A program made the translations under genes and the position numbers. Below, one piece after another: positions 43,435 through 53,543 of a stretch of 64,000 nucleotides of DNA; positions within the stretch are counted from its first letter, which is position 1, and the number at the start of each line of letters is the position of its first letter. The DNA is from a bacterium (GTDB lineage: Bacteria; Hinthialibacterota; Hinthialibacteria; H5-UNCL2). The stretch is from the NCBI GenBank assembly GCA_015075175.1, contig JABTUV010000002.1, positions 273,581 to 337,580 of the forward strand, read 5' to 3'. Below the pieces are notes generated by a model. It made no database searches and was not told where the DNA came from. It saw nothing but the letters and a program-made list of their open reading frames with translations.

Positions 43435-46400
43435 ATGTCGGCACGGACTTTCGTCCACCTGGAGACCTATTCGCGGCACTCCTTTCCCCGAGGCGTCAGC
43501 AGCCCGGAGGCGCTGGTCCAGACCGCCCGGCAACTGGGTTATGCCAGCCTGGCCCTGACCGATCTGGGCACGCTGGCCGGCCTCATCCCCTTCACCCGCG
43601 CCGCGGAGAGCGCCCAGCTCCACGCCATTCTTGGCGCGACCCTTGTGATCGAGGACCAGCCGCCCGCCCGCCTGGTCCTTTTGGTGGAGAACGACGAGGG
43701 ATACGCCAACCTGCTCGGCCTCCTGCGCCAGACCCGCTGGCACGGACCGCCGACCGTGCCCCTGGCCGCCTTCGAGGGCCGGTCCGCCGGCCTTTTCGCC
43801 ATCCTCGACCTGTCCGCCGGGCGCATTCAACGCTGTCTTGCGACCGCGTCGACCGCCGAGTGCGTCGAGTTCCTGTGGAGGCTGGAGAAGCTGTTCCCGC
43901 GCCACCACTTTCTGCTGGGCTTGCGCGCGGACCTGGCGGGCGACGACGCCTGCAAGGACGCGCTGATCGCGCTGGTGGGCAAGTCCGGACTGCCGCTGGT
44001 AGCCCTGGGCGGAGTGCATTACGCCCGCGCCGAGGAGGCCCTGCTCTACCGCGTCGGCCATGCGCTGGTCAATTTCCGCTCGCTGGACCCCGAGGATCGC
44101 GAAGTCCTTCTGGCCATGCCCGAGGCCGCCGACGTGCTCTTCTCCAGCCGCTCCAGAACCGCCGCCGCTCCGCCCCAGATGCAGCCGCCCCAGGCCATGC
44201 TGGCCGCCTTCTCCGGCTACCAGTCCGCCGTCGATAACACCGCCCGCATCGCCGCCGCCTGCCAATACCTCTTTCCCCTCAAGCGCCGCCGCATGCCTAC
44301 CCTCTCCCTCTCGCGCGGCTACAACGCCGACTCGTATCTCTGGGACCTCGTCAACCGCCGCGCCGAAAAACGCTACGGCGCGCTCGAAGAGCCGGTCAAG
44401 AACCGCCTCTACGCCGAATACCAGTGGATGGTCAAGAGCCGATTGTGCGAAACCCTCCTCATCCTGCATGATCTCGTGCACGAGCTCTACGGCGCCTGGC
44501 CGGTCCTGCGGTTTCTCGATCGCCATCTGACGACCAGCCTGATCGCCTATCTTCTGGGCCTTTCCAACCTGGACCCGGTGGTATGCCGGATTCCGTTCGC
44601 GGACGAGGAGCCTCTGCCCGAAAACGAAGGGCGGGTCGTGCACGCGGCCACGCCGTTCGGAGACTTTCCCAAGCTGCACGCCCACCTGGCGCGGCGCTTC
44701 TCCCTGGAGCACGTGGGCGCGGCGCGTTGCGGGCGCCGCCGCCGCAGAAGGAGGTGGCGACCGCGCTGGCTTGGCTTCAGCGCGTTTACCACGTCGTGCC
44801 GGAACAACCCGACGAAGAAACGCTGCGCGACCTGTTGGCCGAAACGCTGCCCGGCGGCCACCATCTCCTCGTGTCGGGAGATTCGCTCCTATTCACCGCG
44901 CCCACGCGCCCGCAATACGAGTCCGAGAGCTCGCCGCTCTCCCTGCTGCTGCCGGCGGAAGACCTGCCGCAGTTAAACGGATTGTTGCTGTCAGGTGAGC
45001 CGGATCTGCTGGCCAGCCTCCTGTCGCGCGCCCTCGACCACATCCCGCCCGAGCGCCGCAAGGAGCCGCTGCTCCTGGAGGACCCGGCGCACTTCGAGAT
45101 GCTGCGTTCGTGGCCGTGGCTGCCCGCCTCGCTCATGCTGGGCAACCTGGCGGTGCGTGAGAGGGAGATTCTGCCGCTGCTCTGGCTGGTGGCGCCGCAG
45201 GACCTGTGGGGCGTGGCCTACGTGCTGGCCATGCTTTACTGGGCGGGGCGAAGCCGGGCGTTTTTCGCGCAGTTGTCGGCGGCGGCGCTGGCCGCCGTAA
45301 AGCGCGGCGGCATCCGCCAGCCCCCGCGCTGGGAGCGCCGCATGGTGGATTCCTCGCCCGTGGGCGAGCGCCTGCTGGCCGTGCTCCAGGCCACCGGCGG
45401 CTGTCTGCTTTTCCGCGAGCAGGTGGTGGAACTGGTGGGAGTGGTGCGAGGCGCCTCGCGCCAAGCCTCCCAGGATTGGCTGGCGGAGGTGTTCGCCGGC
45501 CAGACCACGTTCAGTTGGGAGCGCCTGCTCTCCGCCCTGCGCGAGGCCGGCTGCTCCGCCGAAGCGGCGACCCAGCTGGAGTCGCACGTGGTGGCGGCGG
45601 CCCCCACGCTGCTGCCGCGCGAGTATTTCCTCTCGTTGGCTGCGGGACTGCTCTCGCTGGCCGCCCTCCGGCATCGGGAACCGCTGGCCTTTGCCTGTGC
45701 GCTGTTGTCGCGCTCCAGCGTGCCTCCGGCGGAGAAGGAGGCCATCGTGCAGGAGCTCATCGACCGGGGCGTGTCGGTCCTGCCGCCCGACGTCAACCGC
45801 AGCGGTCCCCTGGGACGCCCGGAAGGCGGCGCCCTTCGCCTGGGTCTCCTGGACGTCTTGCAGATCGGCGAGAAAATTTCCGGCGCCATCCTGGCGGAGC
45901 GCGAGCACGGCCCCTATGCCTCGCTCCTGGACTTCTGCTCCCGCCTGGACCGCAAGCTGGTCAACCAACGCGCCGTGGAAAACCTGGTCTTGTGCGGCGC
46001 CTTCGACAGCTTCGGCCTCTACCGCGCCGAACTGCTCTCCTCCATCGACCGCGTGGAGGAGGAGGCCGAGCGCCCCGAGCTCCTGGAAGAGCCCGGCCAG
46101 TTGTTGCTCGCCCCCCTCGCCAAAGAGCCGCCCCCGCCCTTTCTGGCGGATGTCCAGTTCGACGAGTTCTCCCCCCGCGATCTCCTGGACAGTGAACAGG
46201 AACGGCTCGGCTTCGCCGTATCCACCCATCTCCTGCGCGGCTACGACGAAATCTTCTCCGAGGCCGATCTCTCCGACCTGGCTCATCCCGAGCGCTACGA
46301 CGACAGCGAAATCGTTGCGCTGGGCTACCTGGGACGGACGGTCGATCTCTCGCCGGTGGGACGGTCGCTGTGCGCCGGCATTTTCTTTGACGGGCGGCGA

Positions 46401-46835
46401 CGCTTCACCTTTCTATCCAACCCCTCGCTGATTTCCGAGCCGCCGCGGGGAGTGCAGTTGGTGCGCGCCGTGCGCGGCAACCTGGGGCACGAGCCGGCCT
46501 GCTCGACCCGTCGCGGATGCCTGAAGATACTCAACCTGGAGTCGGTGGGCGAAATCCGGGAGCGGCTGGCGCAGGCGCCGTTTCTCTCCCTGCGGATGGA
46601 GGGCAAAGTCGACTGGGGGCGCCTGGAGGAGGTGCTGGTCCGCTTCCGGCTCATGCGCGAAATGCCCGTAGGCTGCCGGCTGCGGCTGCCCGCCGAGGTT
46701 GCCGGCCAGCGCGGCGCCCGCCGCTTTGCGACGCTTAACGTCATTCCCACGCGCATCCTCCTGGACGCCGTGTCAGCCCTGGATTTCGTCGCCGACGCCG
46801 CCTTCACCGACGCTTCCGGCGCGCCACTGCGATGA
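43435..46835 (+). CDS. catalytically degenerate DnaE (DNA polymerase III alpha) homologue, one apparent frameshift
   Basis: Two overlapping frames, joined near 44720-44740 by one missing base, give about 1,130 residues, the usual DnaE length. The N-terminal PHP-like domain has HLETYSRHSFPRG where DnaE has HxHxxxS, so metal ligands are lost. In the palm, YLLGLSNLDPV is kept, but GRGSAAGS is replaced by FLDRHLTT, and the catalytic PDxDxDF is replaced by PENEGRVVH. The helix-hairpin-helix part is well kept (LPPDVNRSGP, LGLLDVLQIGEKISGAIL, VENLVLCGAFDSFG), as is an OB-like region near the end. It should not polymerise DNA; a structural or accessory role is inferred. Its stop overlaps the prmC start. 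Confidence 0.8.
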
Positions 46836-47734
46836 CCGCCGTCCCGCCCTCGCCGCGAACCCTCCTGGAGTATCTTCAAAAAGCGACCGGGTTTCTGGCG
46901 GAACGCGAGGTCGAGTCGCCGCGCCTATCCGCCGAGCTCTTGCTCGCCGATCTCCTGGGAGCCTCCCGCCTGGACCTCTACCTGCGCTTCGAGGAGGTCC
47001 TTTCGCCCGGCGTGGTCGAGGCATATCGCGAGCGCCTGCGCCGCCGCGCCCGCCATGAACCGCTCCCGTACATCATCGGCAAGCGCGAGTTTTACGGCCG
47101 GCAGTTTCACGTCACCCCAGCCGTGCTCATCCCGCGCCCCGAGACCGAGCACCTGGTGGAAGTCGCCTTGACCCACATGCGCGCCTCGCCCCCCGGCGTT
47201 ATAATGGACGTGGGGACGGGCAGCGGCGTCCTGGCGGGGACGCTGCTGTGCGAATGCCCCGAGTGGCGCGGCCTGGCGACCGACACCAGCCGCGAGGCGC
47301 TGGCAGTCGCCCGGGAGAACGCCCGGCGCCTTGGAGTCGCCGACCGGCTTGAGTTTCGCGAGGGCAGCTTGTATACGTGTCTATTGCCGGGGGAGAATTT
47401 CGCCGTCATCGTAGCCAATCCGCCCTACATTCGTAATGACGAGTGGGACGACCTTCCCAGGCAGGTGCGGGACTTCGAGCCGGCGGCGGCGTTGCGGGGC
47501 GGGGCGGATGGGATGGACGTGTTGCGTCCCCTCATCCTGGAAGCTCCCAGCTACTTGGCGGCAGGTGGAATTCTGGCCGTGGAATTGGGCGAGACTCAGG
47601 GGGCGGCGGTTTTGCAGTTGGCCGGCTCGACCGGACTGGCGGACGCGCGCGTCCTCCATGACCTGGCCGGCAAGCCGAGAGTCTTGGTCGCGCACGCGGG
47701 ACAGTCGCCGGCTGGGCGCGAGGACGGGCCGTAG
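46832..47734 (+). CDS. prmC: peptide chain release factor N5-glutamine methyltransferase
   Basis: The 300-residue protein has the PrmC/HemK N-terminal helical domain (about 1-90), FYGRQFHVTPAVLIPRPETE, the SAM motif MDVGTGSG (125-132) and the catalytic NPPYI (196-200). It methylates the glutamine of the GGQ motif in release factors. It begins inside the last codons of the DnaE-like gene (ATGA overlap), so the two are translationally coupled. Confidence 0.95.
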   Translation: MTAVPPSPRTLLEYLQKATGFLAEREVESPRLSAELLLADLLGASRLDLYLRFEEVLSPGVVEAYRERLRRRARHEPLPYIIGKREFYGRQFHVTPAVLIPRPETEHLVEVALTHMRASPPGVIMDVGTGSGVLAGTLLCECPEWRGLATDTSREALAVARENARRLGVADRLEFREGSLYTCLLPGENFAVIVANPPYIRNDEWDDLPRQVRDFEPAAALRGGADGMDVLRPLILEAPSYLAAGGILAVELGETQGAAVLQLAGSTGLADARVLHDLAGKPRVLVAHAGQSPAGREDGP

Positions 47735-47762
47735 CGCGACCGGCGTGCATCAAAATCGGCGC

Positions 47763-47953
47763 CTGTTCTCAAAAACGGGCACTGACAGAGTTGCGAAAGA
47801 AAGAAAAACCGAGTCCTCGAGTAGCGGCGCGCCGGAACCGCATCGTGAAGTGTGAAATGTAACTTCGCGCCGCGTATCGAGAGGACGGCTCGATGCGCCC
47901 AGGCCGCCTTCAGAGCCGACTTGGTTTCTTGTCCTCTATGGGTGAGGCGAAGT
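47763..47953 (+). repeat. 190-bp structured repeat, copy 2
   Basis: The segment lies between prmC and murA and aligns over its whole length with 8050-8240. CGAAAGAAAGAAAAACCGAG, CTCGAGTAGCGGCGCGCCGG and CGCGCCGCGTATCGAGAGG are almost identical, while the middle and the 3' hairpin vary. The rest of 47735-48086 has no supported gene. Confidence 0.8.
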
Positions 47954-48086
47954 CTTGTGAGGGACTGTCCCTCGGAGAGGAGCAGGGACGGGCGCCCATT
48001 TCCGCCAGCGGGCCGAACCGTTCCACGCTGATTCTCGCGGCGCAAATGGGTGACAGTCCCGGACTGACCACGAAAGGAATGGCAGC

Positions 48087-49382
48087 ATGGATCGCATTCT
48101 GGTCAACGGCGGCGTCCGCCTGAAGGGCGAAGTGAAGATCAGCGGGGCCAAGAACGCCGCCCTTCCCATCATGGCTGCGTCCATCCTGTGCGACGGCCCG
48201 GTGGGCTCGGCAACGTTCCTGGCTGGACGACATCGTGGGCATGGAACGGCTTCTGTGCAGCCTGGGGGTCGAGGTGCGGGGACGCGACGGGGCCGCATGA
48301 CCATCTCGCCCCAGACCCTGCGCTGGCAGGAGGCGCCCTACGACCTGGTGCGCAAGATGCGCGCCAGCTTCTTCGTCCTGGGTCCCCTGGTAGGCAAGTA
48401 CGGGCACGCGCGCGTCTCCATGCCCGGCGGCTGCGCCATCGGCACGCGCCCCGTGGACATTCATCTGAAAGCGCTCTCCGAGCTGGGCGTGGAGCTGCGC
48501 GTCGAGCACGGCTACGTCGAGGCCGAAACCCTCACCGGCCGCGTGCTGGGCAACCGGGTGGTGCTGGAGTTTCCCAGCGTGGGAGCGACCGAGAACGCCT
48601 TGATGGCAGCCGTTCTCGCCAAGGGCACGAGCGAGCTGTGCAACGTGGCGCGCGAGCCGGAAATCGCGGACCTGGCCGATTTTCTCAACAGTTGCGGGGC
48701 GAAAATCCACGGCCAAGGCACGGATACGCTCGTCATCGAGGGCGTGGACCGGCTCTCGGGCGGAACCTACAGCATCATTCCCGACCGCATCGAGGCGGGA
48801 ACGCTGGCGATCGCCGCCGCCTTGACGCGCGGCAACGTGCGCCTCGTGGGCGCCGTCGCCGACCACATGCGCGCCCTCATCGACCGCCTGCGGGAGGCCG
48901 GCGTCGCCGTCATGGAGGAGCCGGACGCCCTGCACGTCATCGGCCCCGACGAACTGGTGGCCATTGATGAAGTGACGACCCGTCCCTATCCCGGCTTTCC
49001 CACCGACATGCAGGCGCAGCTGATGGCGCTCCTCTCCATCGCCAAGGGCACGAGCGTGATCAAAGAGACCATCTTCGAGAATCGCTTCATGCACACGAGC
49101 GAATTGTGCCGCATGGGCGCGGACATCTCGGTGGATGGGGCCTGCGCGGTCGTGCGGGGTGTCCCCAAACTATCAGGGTCGCCGGTGATGGCGTCCGACC
49201 TGCGGGCCAGCGCCGCTCTGGTCCTGGCGGGACTGGTCGCCGAGGGCGAGACGGAAATCCTGCGCGTCTACCATCTGGACCGCGGCTATGAACGGTTGGA
49301 CGCCAAGCTGGCCGGCCTGGGCGCCCGGGTGCGGCGCGTCTCCGGCAAGGCCAACGGCCACATGGCCGCGGTGGTTCCCTGA
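48087..49382 (+). CDS. murA: UDP-N-acetylglucosamine 1-carboxyvinyltransferase (locally out of frame)
   Basis: The 431-residue protein starts at ATG 48087 after AAAGGAA. It has K22-N23 in [12 protein letters not shown], the catalytic loop [13 protein letters not shown] with Cys116 (Cys115 in E. coli), and the C-terminal ENRFMH and [13 protein letters not shown]. It performs the first committed step of peptidoglycan synthesis. Residues about 40-70 do not look like MurA. The expected GLGNVP and [16 protein letters not shown] are encoded in the two other frames, so three single-base deletions between 48203 and 48298 cancel each other. Confidence 0.93.
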   Translation: MDRILVNGGVRLKGEVKISGAKNAALPIMAASILCDGPVGSATFLAGRHRGHGTASVQPGGRGAGTRRGRMTISPQTLRWQEAPYDLVRKMRASFFVLGPLVGKYGHARVSMPGGCAIGTRPVDIHLKALSELGVELRVEHGYVEAETLTGRVLGNRVVLEFPSVGATENALMAAVLAKGTSELCNVAREPEIADLADFLNSCGAKIHGQGTDTLVIEGVDRLSGGTYSIIPDRIEAGTLAIAAALTRGNVRLVGAVADHMRALIDRLREAGVAVMEEPDALHVIGPDELVAIDEVTTRPYPGFPTDMQAQLMALLSIAKGTSVIKETIFENRFMHTSELCRMGADISVDGACAVVRGVPKLSGSPVMASDLRASAALVLAGLVAEGETEILRVYHLDRGYERLDAKLAGLGARVRRVSGKANGHMAAVVP

Positions 49383-49444
49383 ACCGCGGCATTGCGAGTC
49401 CAGGGTTCCCACCGACAGGGCCTTATAATAATAGAGGAGCCGTC

Positions 49445-50626
49445 ATGCCCGCGGAACGCCCCACGCTCTTCCTGTCTGCGGCGGCTCGCAAGCGGCGGGC
49501 GCGGCTGCATCCGTGGGTATTCTCCAATGAGATCGAGAATCCGCCCATGCTGGAGCCGGGCGGCCTGGTCACGCTGCGGGAAAAGAACCGGCCCGAGCTC
49601 TGGACCGCGTATTATAATCCGCACAGCCTGATCGCGGCGCGCATCCTGGCGCGGGGCGAAGTGGAGATCGACGGCGCCTGGGCGAGCGGGCGCATCCGGC
49701 GCGCGCTTGAGCTGCGGCGGCGGCTGGGACTGGCCCGCGACGCCCTGCGCCTCGTGCACAGCGAAGCCGACGGCCTGCCCGGCCTCATCGTGGACCGATA
49801 CGCCGACGTGCTGGTGCTCGAGTCGCTGACCGCGGGCATGGACCGCCTCCTGCCGCTCGTGGTGGAGGCGCTGCGTTCCGAGCTGGCTCCGCGCGCCATT
49901 GTGGGACGGCTGGACAGCGAGATGCGCGCGCTGGAGGGCCTGGCGCCTTCGACTACCGCGCTGTGGGGCGAGCTGCCCGGCCGCGTGCGCGTGTCGTGCC
50001 ACGGCACGCCCTTCGACGTGGACGTGGTCGGCGGCCAGAAAACCGGCCTGTTTCTGGACCAGATGGAGAACATTGAGGCGCTGGCCCGATTCGCGCCGGG
50101 CGCGCGGGTGTTGGATGTGTGCTGTTACGCGGGGGCGTGCGCGATTCGGCTGGCGCGGGCGGGCGCGGAGTACGTGCAGGCGCTGGACGTTTCCGTGGCC
50201 GCGCTGGCGTGCGCCCGCGCCAACGCGGAACTGGCGGGCGTTTCGGATCGCATCCACTGGCAGGAGGCGGACGCCTTTCGCGCCCTGCCCGAGCTGGTGC
50301 GCGCGGGCGAGCGCTTCGACGTCGTCCACGTGGATCCGCCCGCCTTCGCCAAGCGTAAAAGGGACCTGCCCGCGGCTCTCTCCGGCTATCGGGAACTCAA
50401 CCGCCGCGCGTTTCGATTGATGCGACCGGGGGGCATTCTGGCTACCTCGACCTGCTCGCATCACGTGACCGCCGAAATGTTCCTGGAGATGCTGTCGCTG
50501 GCGGCGCGGGACGGCGGCCGCCATGCTTCCATCCTGGAGGTCCGCGGCCAGGCCGCCGATCATCCCCCGCTCTTGTCCGCGCCCGAGACGCGCTATCTGA
50601 CGTGCGTGCTTCTGTGCGTGGAGTAG
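49445..50626 (+). CDS. RlmI-like class I SAM-dependent 23S rRNA (cytosine) methyltransferase
   Basis: The 393-residue protein starts at ATG 49445, five bases after GAGGAG. It has an N-terminal PUA domain (RLHPWVFSNEIENPPMLEPGGLV), a central RlmI/RlmK domain (GLPGLIVDRYADVLVLES, QKTGLFLDQMENI) and a Rossmann methyltransferase domain with VLDVCCYAGACAI, the DPPAFAKRK motif and STCSHHV with the likely catalytic cysteine. It methylates 23S rRNA cytosine in the RlmI family. Its TAG stop forms the edge of the GTGCGC repeat. Confidence 0.9.
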   Translation: MPAERPTLFLSAAARKRRARLHPWVFSNEIENPPMLEPGGLVTLREKNRPELWTAYYNPHSLIAARILARGEVEIDGAWASGRIRRALELRRRLGLARDALRLVHSEADGLPGLIVDRYADVLVLESLTAGMDRLLPLVVEALRSELAPRAIVGRLDSEMRALEGLAPSTTALWGELPGRVRVSCHGTPFDVDVVGGQKTGLFLDQMENIEALARFAPGARVLDVCCYAGACAIRLARAGAEYVQALDVSVAALACARANAELAGVSDRIHWQEADAFRALPELVRAGERFDVVHVDPPAFAKRKRDLPAALSGYRELNRRAFRLMRPGGILATSTCSHHVTAEMFLEMLSLAARDGGRHASILEVRGQAADHPPLLSAPETRYLTCVLLCVE

Positions 50627-50688
50627 GGTGCGCACGGCGCACCACTCTTCTCCGGCGTAAGGCAGTCGGTGCGCGGTGCGCACCCTAC
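50626..50688. repeat. GGTGCGCAC inverted-repeat element
   Basis: GGGTGCGCACGGCGCACC at 50626-50643 faces GGTGCGCGGTGCGCACCC ending at 50686. It is the same arm pair as in 6705-6928 but without an inner hairpin element. It begins on the last base of the upstream stop codon. Confidence 0.75.
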
Positions 50689-50690
50689 AG

Positions 50691-50724
50691 AAAAGCGCCC
50701 CGGAGGGCGTCCGGGGCGCTTCTT
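50691..50724. terminator. bidirectional rho-independent terminator
   Basis: The perfect 10-bp stem GCGCCCCGGA (50695-50704) / TCCGGGGCGC (50710-50719) is flanked by AAAA and TTCTT. It lies between the convergent methyltransferase and pseudopilin B3 genes. The AAAAGCGCCCCGG part is shared with the terminator of pseudopilin A3. Confidence 0.9.
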
Positions 50725-50761
50725 CCCAACGTCAACGATGACCGCCGGAGGGTCGCCGTCT

Positions 50762-51370
50762 CTACTGGTTCGGCCGAGGATCGCTGGGACCGAAGCGATA
50801 CAGATCCCCGGAACTCATGATGCCGTTGGACGGATCATACTCATTGGTCAGATAAAACTGCTTGAGCGCCTCACTCCACGGATTATTGAGATAGTTGCGC
50901 TCCTCGTCGCCGTCCGGCCCCAGCCCCTGCAAGGCCCACCAGTAAACCTCCCGGGTCAGACCGGTATTGGTAAATCGCACCAGGTTGTACAGACCATCGT
51001 CGGTGAGACGACCGTCGCCCAAGGGGACACACTTGCCGTCGCGATCACGATCGCGGGGACAGACCTCCCAAGGTCGGAACGGGTCCAGCGGGATGCTGGC
51101 GATGTAGCGGACAGGAGTGGAAAGCGGCAGGAACTCGGCGTAGTGAACGCCCCCGACGGCGGGAGGGTAGTCCTGGTGGTCGACGTTGTACGACTCCATG
51201 GCGACGGCCAGGGCCATGTAATCGCTTTGCACGCGGGCGACCTTGGCGCGAATCTGCGCGTGCAGGAAGTTGGGAATCGCGATCGCCGCCAGAATGGCGA
51301 TGATGGCGACCACGATCAGGAGTTCAATCAGCGTGAAGGCCGCTTTTTTGGGATGCCCGATTCTCTTCAT
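50762..51370 (-). CDS. type II secretion/type IV pilin-like pseudopilin B3
   Basis: From ATG 51370 (GGGGAG nine bases upstream) the protein has 202 residues. The prepilin site is KKAA|FTLIELLIVVAI: alanine, not the usual glycine, stands before the cut, which prepilin peptidases tolerate. The helix NFLHAQIRAKVARVQ, a DRDRDGKCV calcium-type loop and SSGDLYRFGPSDPR are shared with A3. It is the third gene of the cassette B operon, 41 bp after B2, so it is probably expressed together with the beta-helix proteins. Confidence 0.9.
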   Translation of the reverse strand: MKRIGHPKKAAFTLIELLIVVAIIAILAAIAIPNFLHAQIRAKVARVQSDYMALAVAMESYNVDHQDYPPAVGGVHYAEFLPLSTPVRYIASIPLDPFRPWEVCPRDRDRDGKCVPLGDGRLTDDGLYNLVRFTNTGLTREVYWWALQGLGPDGDEERNYLNNPWSEALKQFYLTNEYDPSNGIMSSGDLYRFGPSDPRPNQ

Positions 51371-51411
51371 GGCGTCATGCTCCCCGTCTCGGCTGCGAGT
51401 AAGATCATCGT

Positions 51412-53511
51412 TCAACGATAGAGTTCCCAGGCGCCGGTGGGGACGGCGCTGCTGACGATCTGGGTGGGGAAGGCGCCGAGGTCGCTGCCGTCGGCGACCA
51501 GGTTACCGCCTACCAACGCGGCGCCCGCGCCGATGGCCGGACTGTTGCTGCGCAGGTGGTAGTCGCGCGCGCCCACGTTCTCAAAGCGCGGATCCGCCGA
51601 CAGGTCCCCCGGCAAGGGGGTGGTCGTGAAGCCCGCATAGTTGGCCCCGCCTACTACCTGGTTGTAGAGCAGGTTGTAGCCGATGGTCCCCGGCGTACCG
51701 GCGGTCAGGTTCAACCCGATGCCCGGATGCAGGGCCACGATGTTGTTGTACACGTGGGCGTTGTTGACGCCGATGAGAATGCCGTTGTTGAGGTTGCTGA
51801 CCAGCGTGTTGTTGAACACGCGGGCGCCCGCGCCGGAGTTTGCCATCGCCGACGCCAGCACGATCCCATAGTTGCGGTTGGCCGCCACGGCGTTGAACGA
51901 GACGATGCAATTGGCGACCGAGCTGGCCGCGCCCACCGTGGACGATTCGGCCAACTGGATGCCGCCGCCGGTCACGGTCGAGGAGGTGAATACTTCGTTC
52001 TGCGTCACGATGGCGCCGGCGGCCGAGACGCGCACGCCCACCCCGTTGCCCATGAACGTGTTGCCCCGGATGCGCGCGTTCGTAGTGAGGGCGGTGCGCA
52101 CGTTGACCGCGTAGGGCGTCGTGTTGAGAAGCAGGTTGTTCTCGACGGCGATCCCGGTGATCGGCTCCAGCGTGGTGCGCAGATAGATGCCGGTGTCGCC
52201 GCTGTTAAGAATCGCGTTGTCGGAAATGACCGCGTCCAAAAGCGCCCCGGTTCCCGGATTCTTCTCCGAGCCGTCCACCAGCATGGCGTTGGTGCGGTAG
52301 TTGCTGATTTCGTTGCCCACCACCTCCAGACCTGGCCCGATGGCGTTCAACCAGAGGCACTCATCCGCGCCCACGCTGGGGCGGATGAACCGGTTGTTGC
52401 GGATGGAGACCTTCTTGCCGGGCGTGGGATTGAGAAAGGCGTCGTCCAGCCGGATGGCGTTGTCCGTACCCTGGCCGTTGTAGCCGATGTCGCGCATGTC
52501 GTTGCCGACGATCTCGACCCCGTCCAGCGTGGCGGTGCCGCCGCCCTCGATCCAGACGCCCGTGTCCTCGATGGCCACGAACAGGTTGTCGCGGATGGAC
52601 AGATCGCGGTACAGGTTGCCGGAACCCAAAAAGAGGGCGTTGCTGGTCTCGGTGTACTGCAGGCCGTTGTTGCGGAAGGTCAGGTTGGTGAACTGGCGCG
52701 GGCCGTCGGGAGTGACGGCGCTCTCCATGCGGAAGCACTCGAAGACGGTGCTGAAGGTGCAGCCCGCGATCAGCACGTTGGCGATGGACTCGTGAAAGAT
52801 GATGCCGCCGCCGTCCGCGTCGGTGGTCTGGGAAGGGTGCCGCTCGGTGTGGAAGTCGCTGTCGCGCACCGTCCAGTTGCCGGAGGCGAAGCCGGCGCCC
52901 AGATAGTCGCGCAGGTTGCCCAGGCACCACATGTTGACGGCGACGTTGATGTTGGTGCTGGGGATGATGGAGAACTTGCATCCGTCCACGAGCAGGCCGT
53001 TGCAGCCCTCGACCATGATCAGACCGCGCCGGAGGTCGGAGGCGGGGCTGTCCGCGTCCAGGAGCGGATTCTTGAACTCGCAGCCCACGAAGGCCAGGTT
53101 GGCCGCGCCGTTCTCGACGTAGATCACTTCACGATGGGTGAAGCCGTCGTCGAAGACGAGATTCTCGAAGGTGACGTTGGCGACCGTGCCCGAGATGCGC
53201 AAGGCCAGCGTCGAAAGCACCGCTTTCTGGGCGGGATTGCCGCTACGGAAGGTCAGGTCGCCGAAGAACAGGATGCGGGTCGCGCCGGCCTCGTTGTAGG
53301 TTCCGGGCGCGAACTGGATCACGTCGCCGCCCACCGAGGCGACGACCGCGGCCTGAAAGGTGGCCTTGGCCCCCGTGGGCGTGTCGGACAGGCCGTCGTT
53401 GGAGTCGTTGCCGTCGGTGCGCACGTAAACCGTCTTGGCGCCGACCGGCCCGCACAGGGAGACGAGCATGACGGCCGCCAGGAGACCGGAAAGAACGGAT
53501 CGAATCTTCAT
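51412..53511 (-). CDS. secreted parallel beta-helix protein B2
   Basis: From ATG 53511 (GGGGAGG ten bases upstream) the protein has 699 residues with a signal peptide ending CGPVGA|K. The mature start TVYVRTDGNDSNDGLSDTPTG and the coil pattern match A2 closely (for example QFAPGTYNEAGATRILFFGD and NRFIRPSVGADECLWLN). It ends in AWELYR. The open frame extends upstream into B1 sequence but without a start signal. No glycosidase or lyase active site was recognised; surface adhesion or polysaccharide binding is possible. Confidence 0.88.
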   Translation of the reverse strand: MKIRSVLSGLLAAVMLVSLCGPVGAKTVYVRTDGNDSNDGLSDTPTGAKATFQAAVVASVGGDVIQFAPGTYNEAGATRILFFGDLTFRSGNPAQKAVLSTLALRISGTVANVTFENLVFDDGFTHREVIYVENGAANLAFVGCEFKNPLLDADSPASDLRRGLIMVEGCNGLLVDGCKFSIIPSTNINVAVNMWCLGNLRDYLGAGFASGNWTVRDSDFHTERHPSQTTDADGGGIIFHESIANVLIAGCTFSTVFECFRMESAVTPDGPRQFTNLTFRNNGLQYTETSNALFLGSGNLYRDLSIRDNLFVAIEDTGVWIEGGGTATLDGVEIVGNDMRDIGYNGQGTDNAIRLDDAFLNPTPGKKVSIRNNRFIRPSVGADECLWLNAIGPGLEVVGNEISNYRTNAMLVDGSEKNPGTGALLDAVISDNAILNSGDTGIYLRTTLEPITGIAVENNLLLNTTPYAVNVRTALTTNARIRGNTFMGNGVGVRVSAAGAIVTQNEVFTSSTVTGGGIQLAESSTVGAASSVANCIVSFNAVAANRNYGIVLASAMANSGAGARVFNNTLVSNLNNGILIGVNNAHVYNNIVALHPGIGLNLTAGTPGTIGYNLLYNQVVGGANYAGFTTTPLPGDLSADPRFENVGARDYHLRSNSPAIGAGAALVGGNLVADGSDLGAFPTQIVSSAVPTGAWELYR

Positions 53512-53543
53512 GGTGTTGTTACCTCCCCTTCTTGTCGCCGCGC

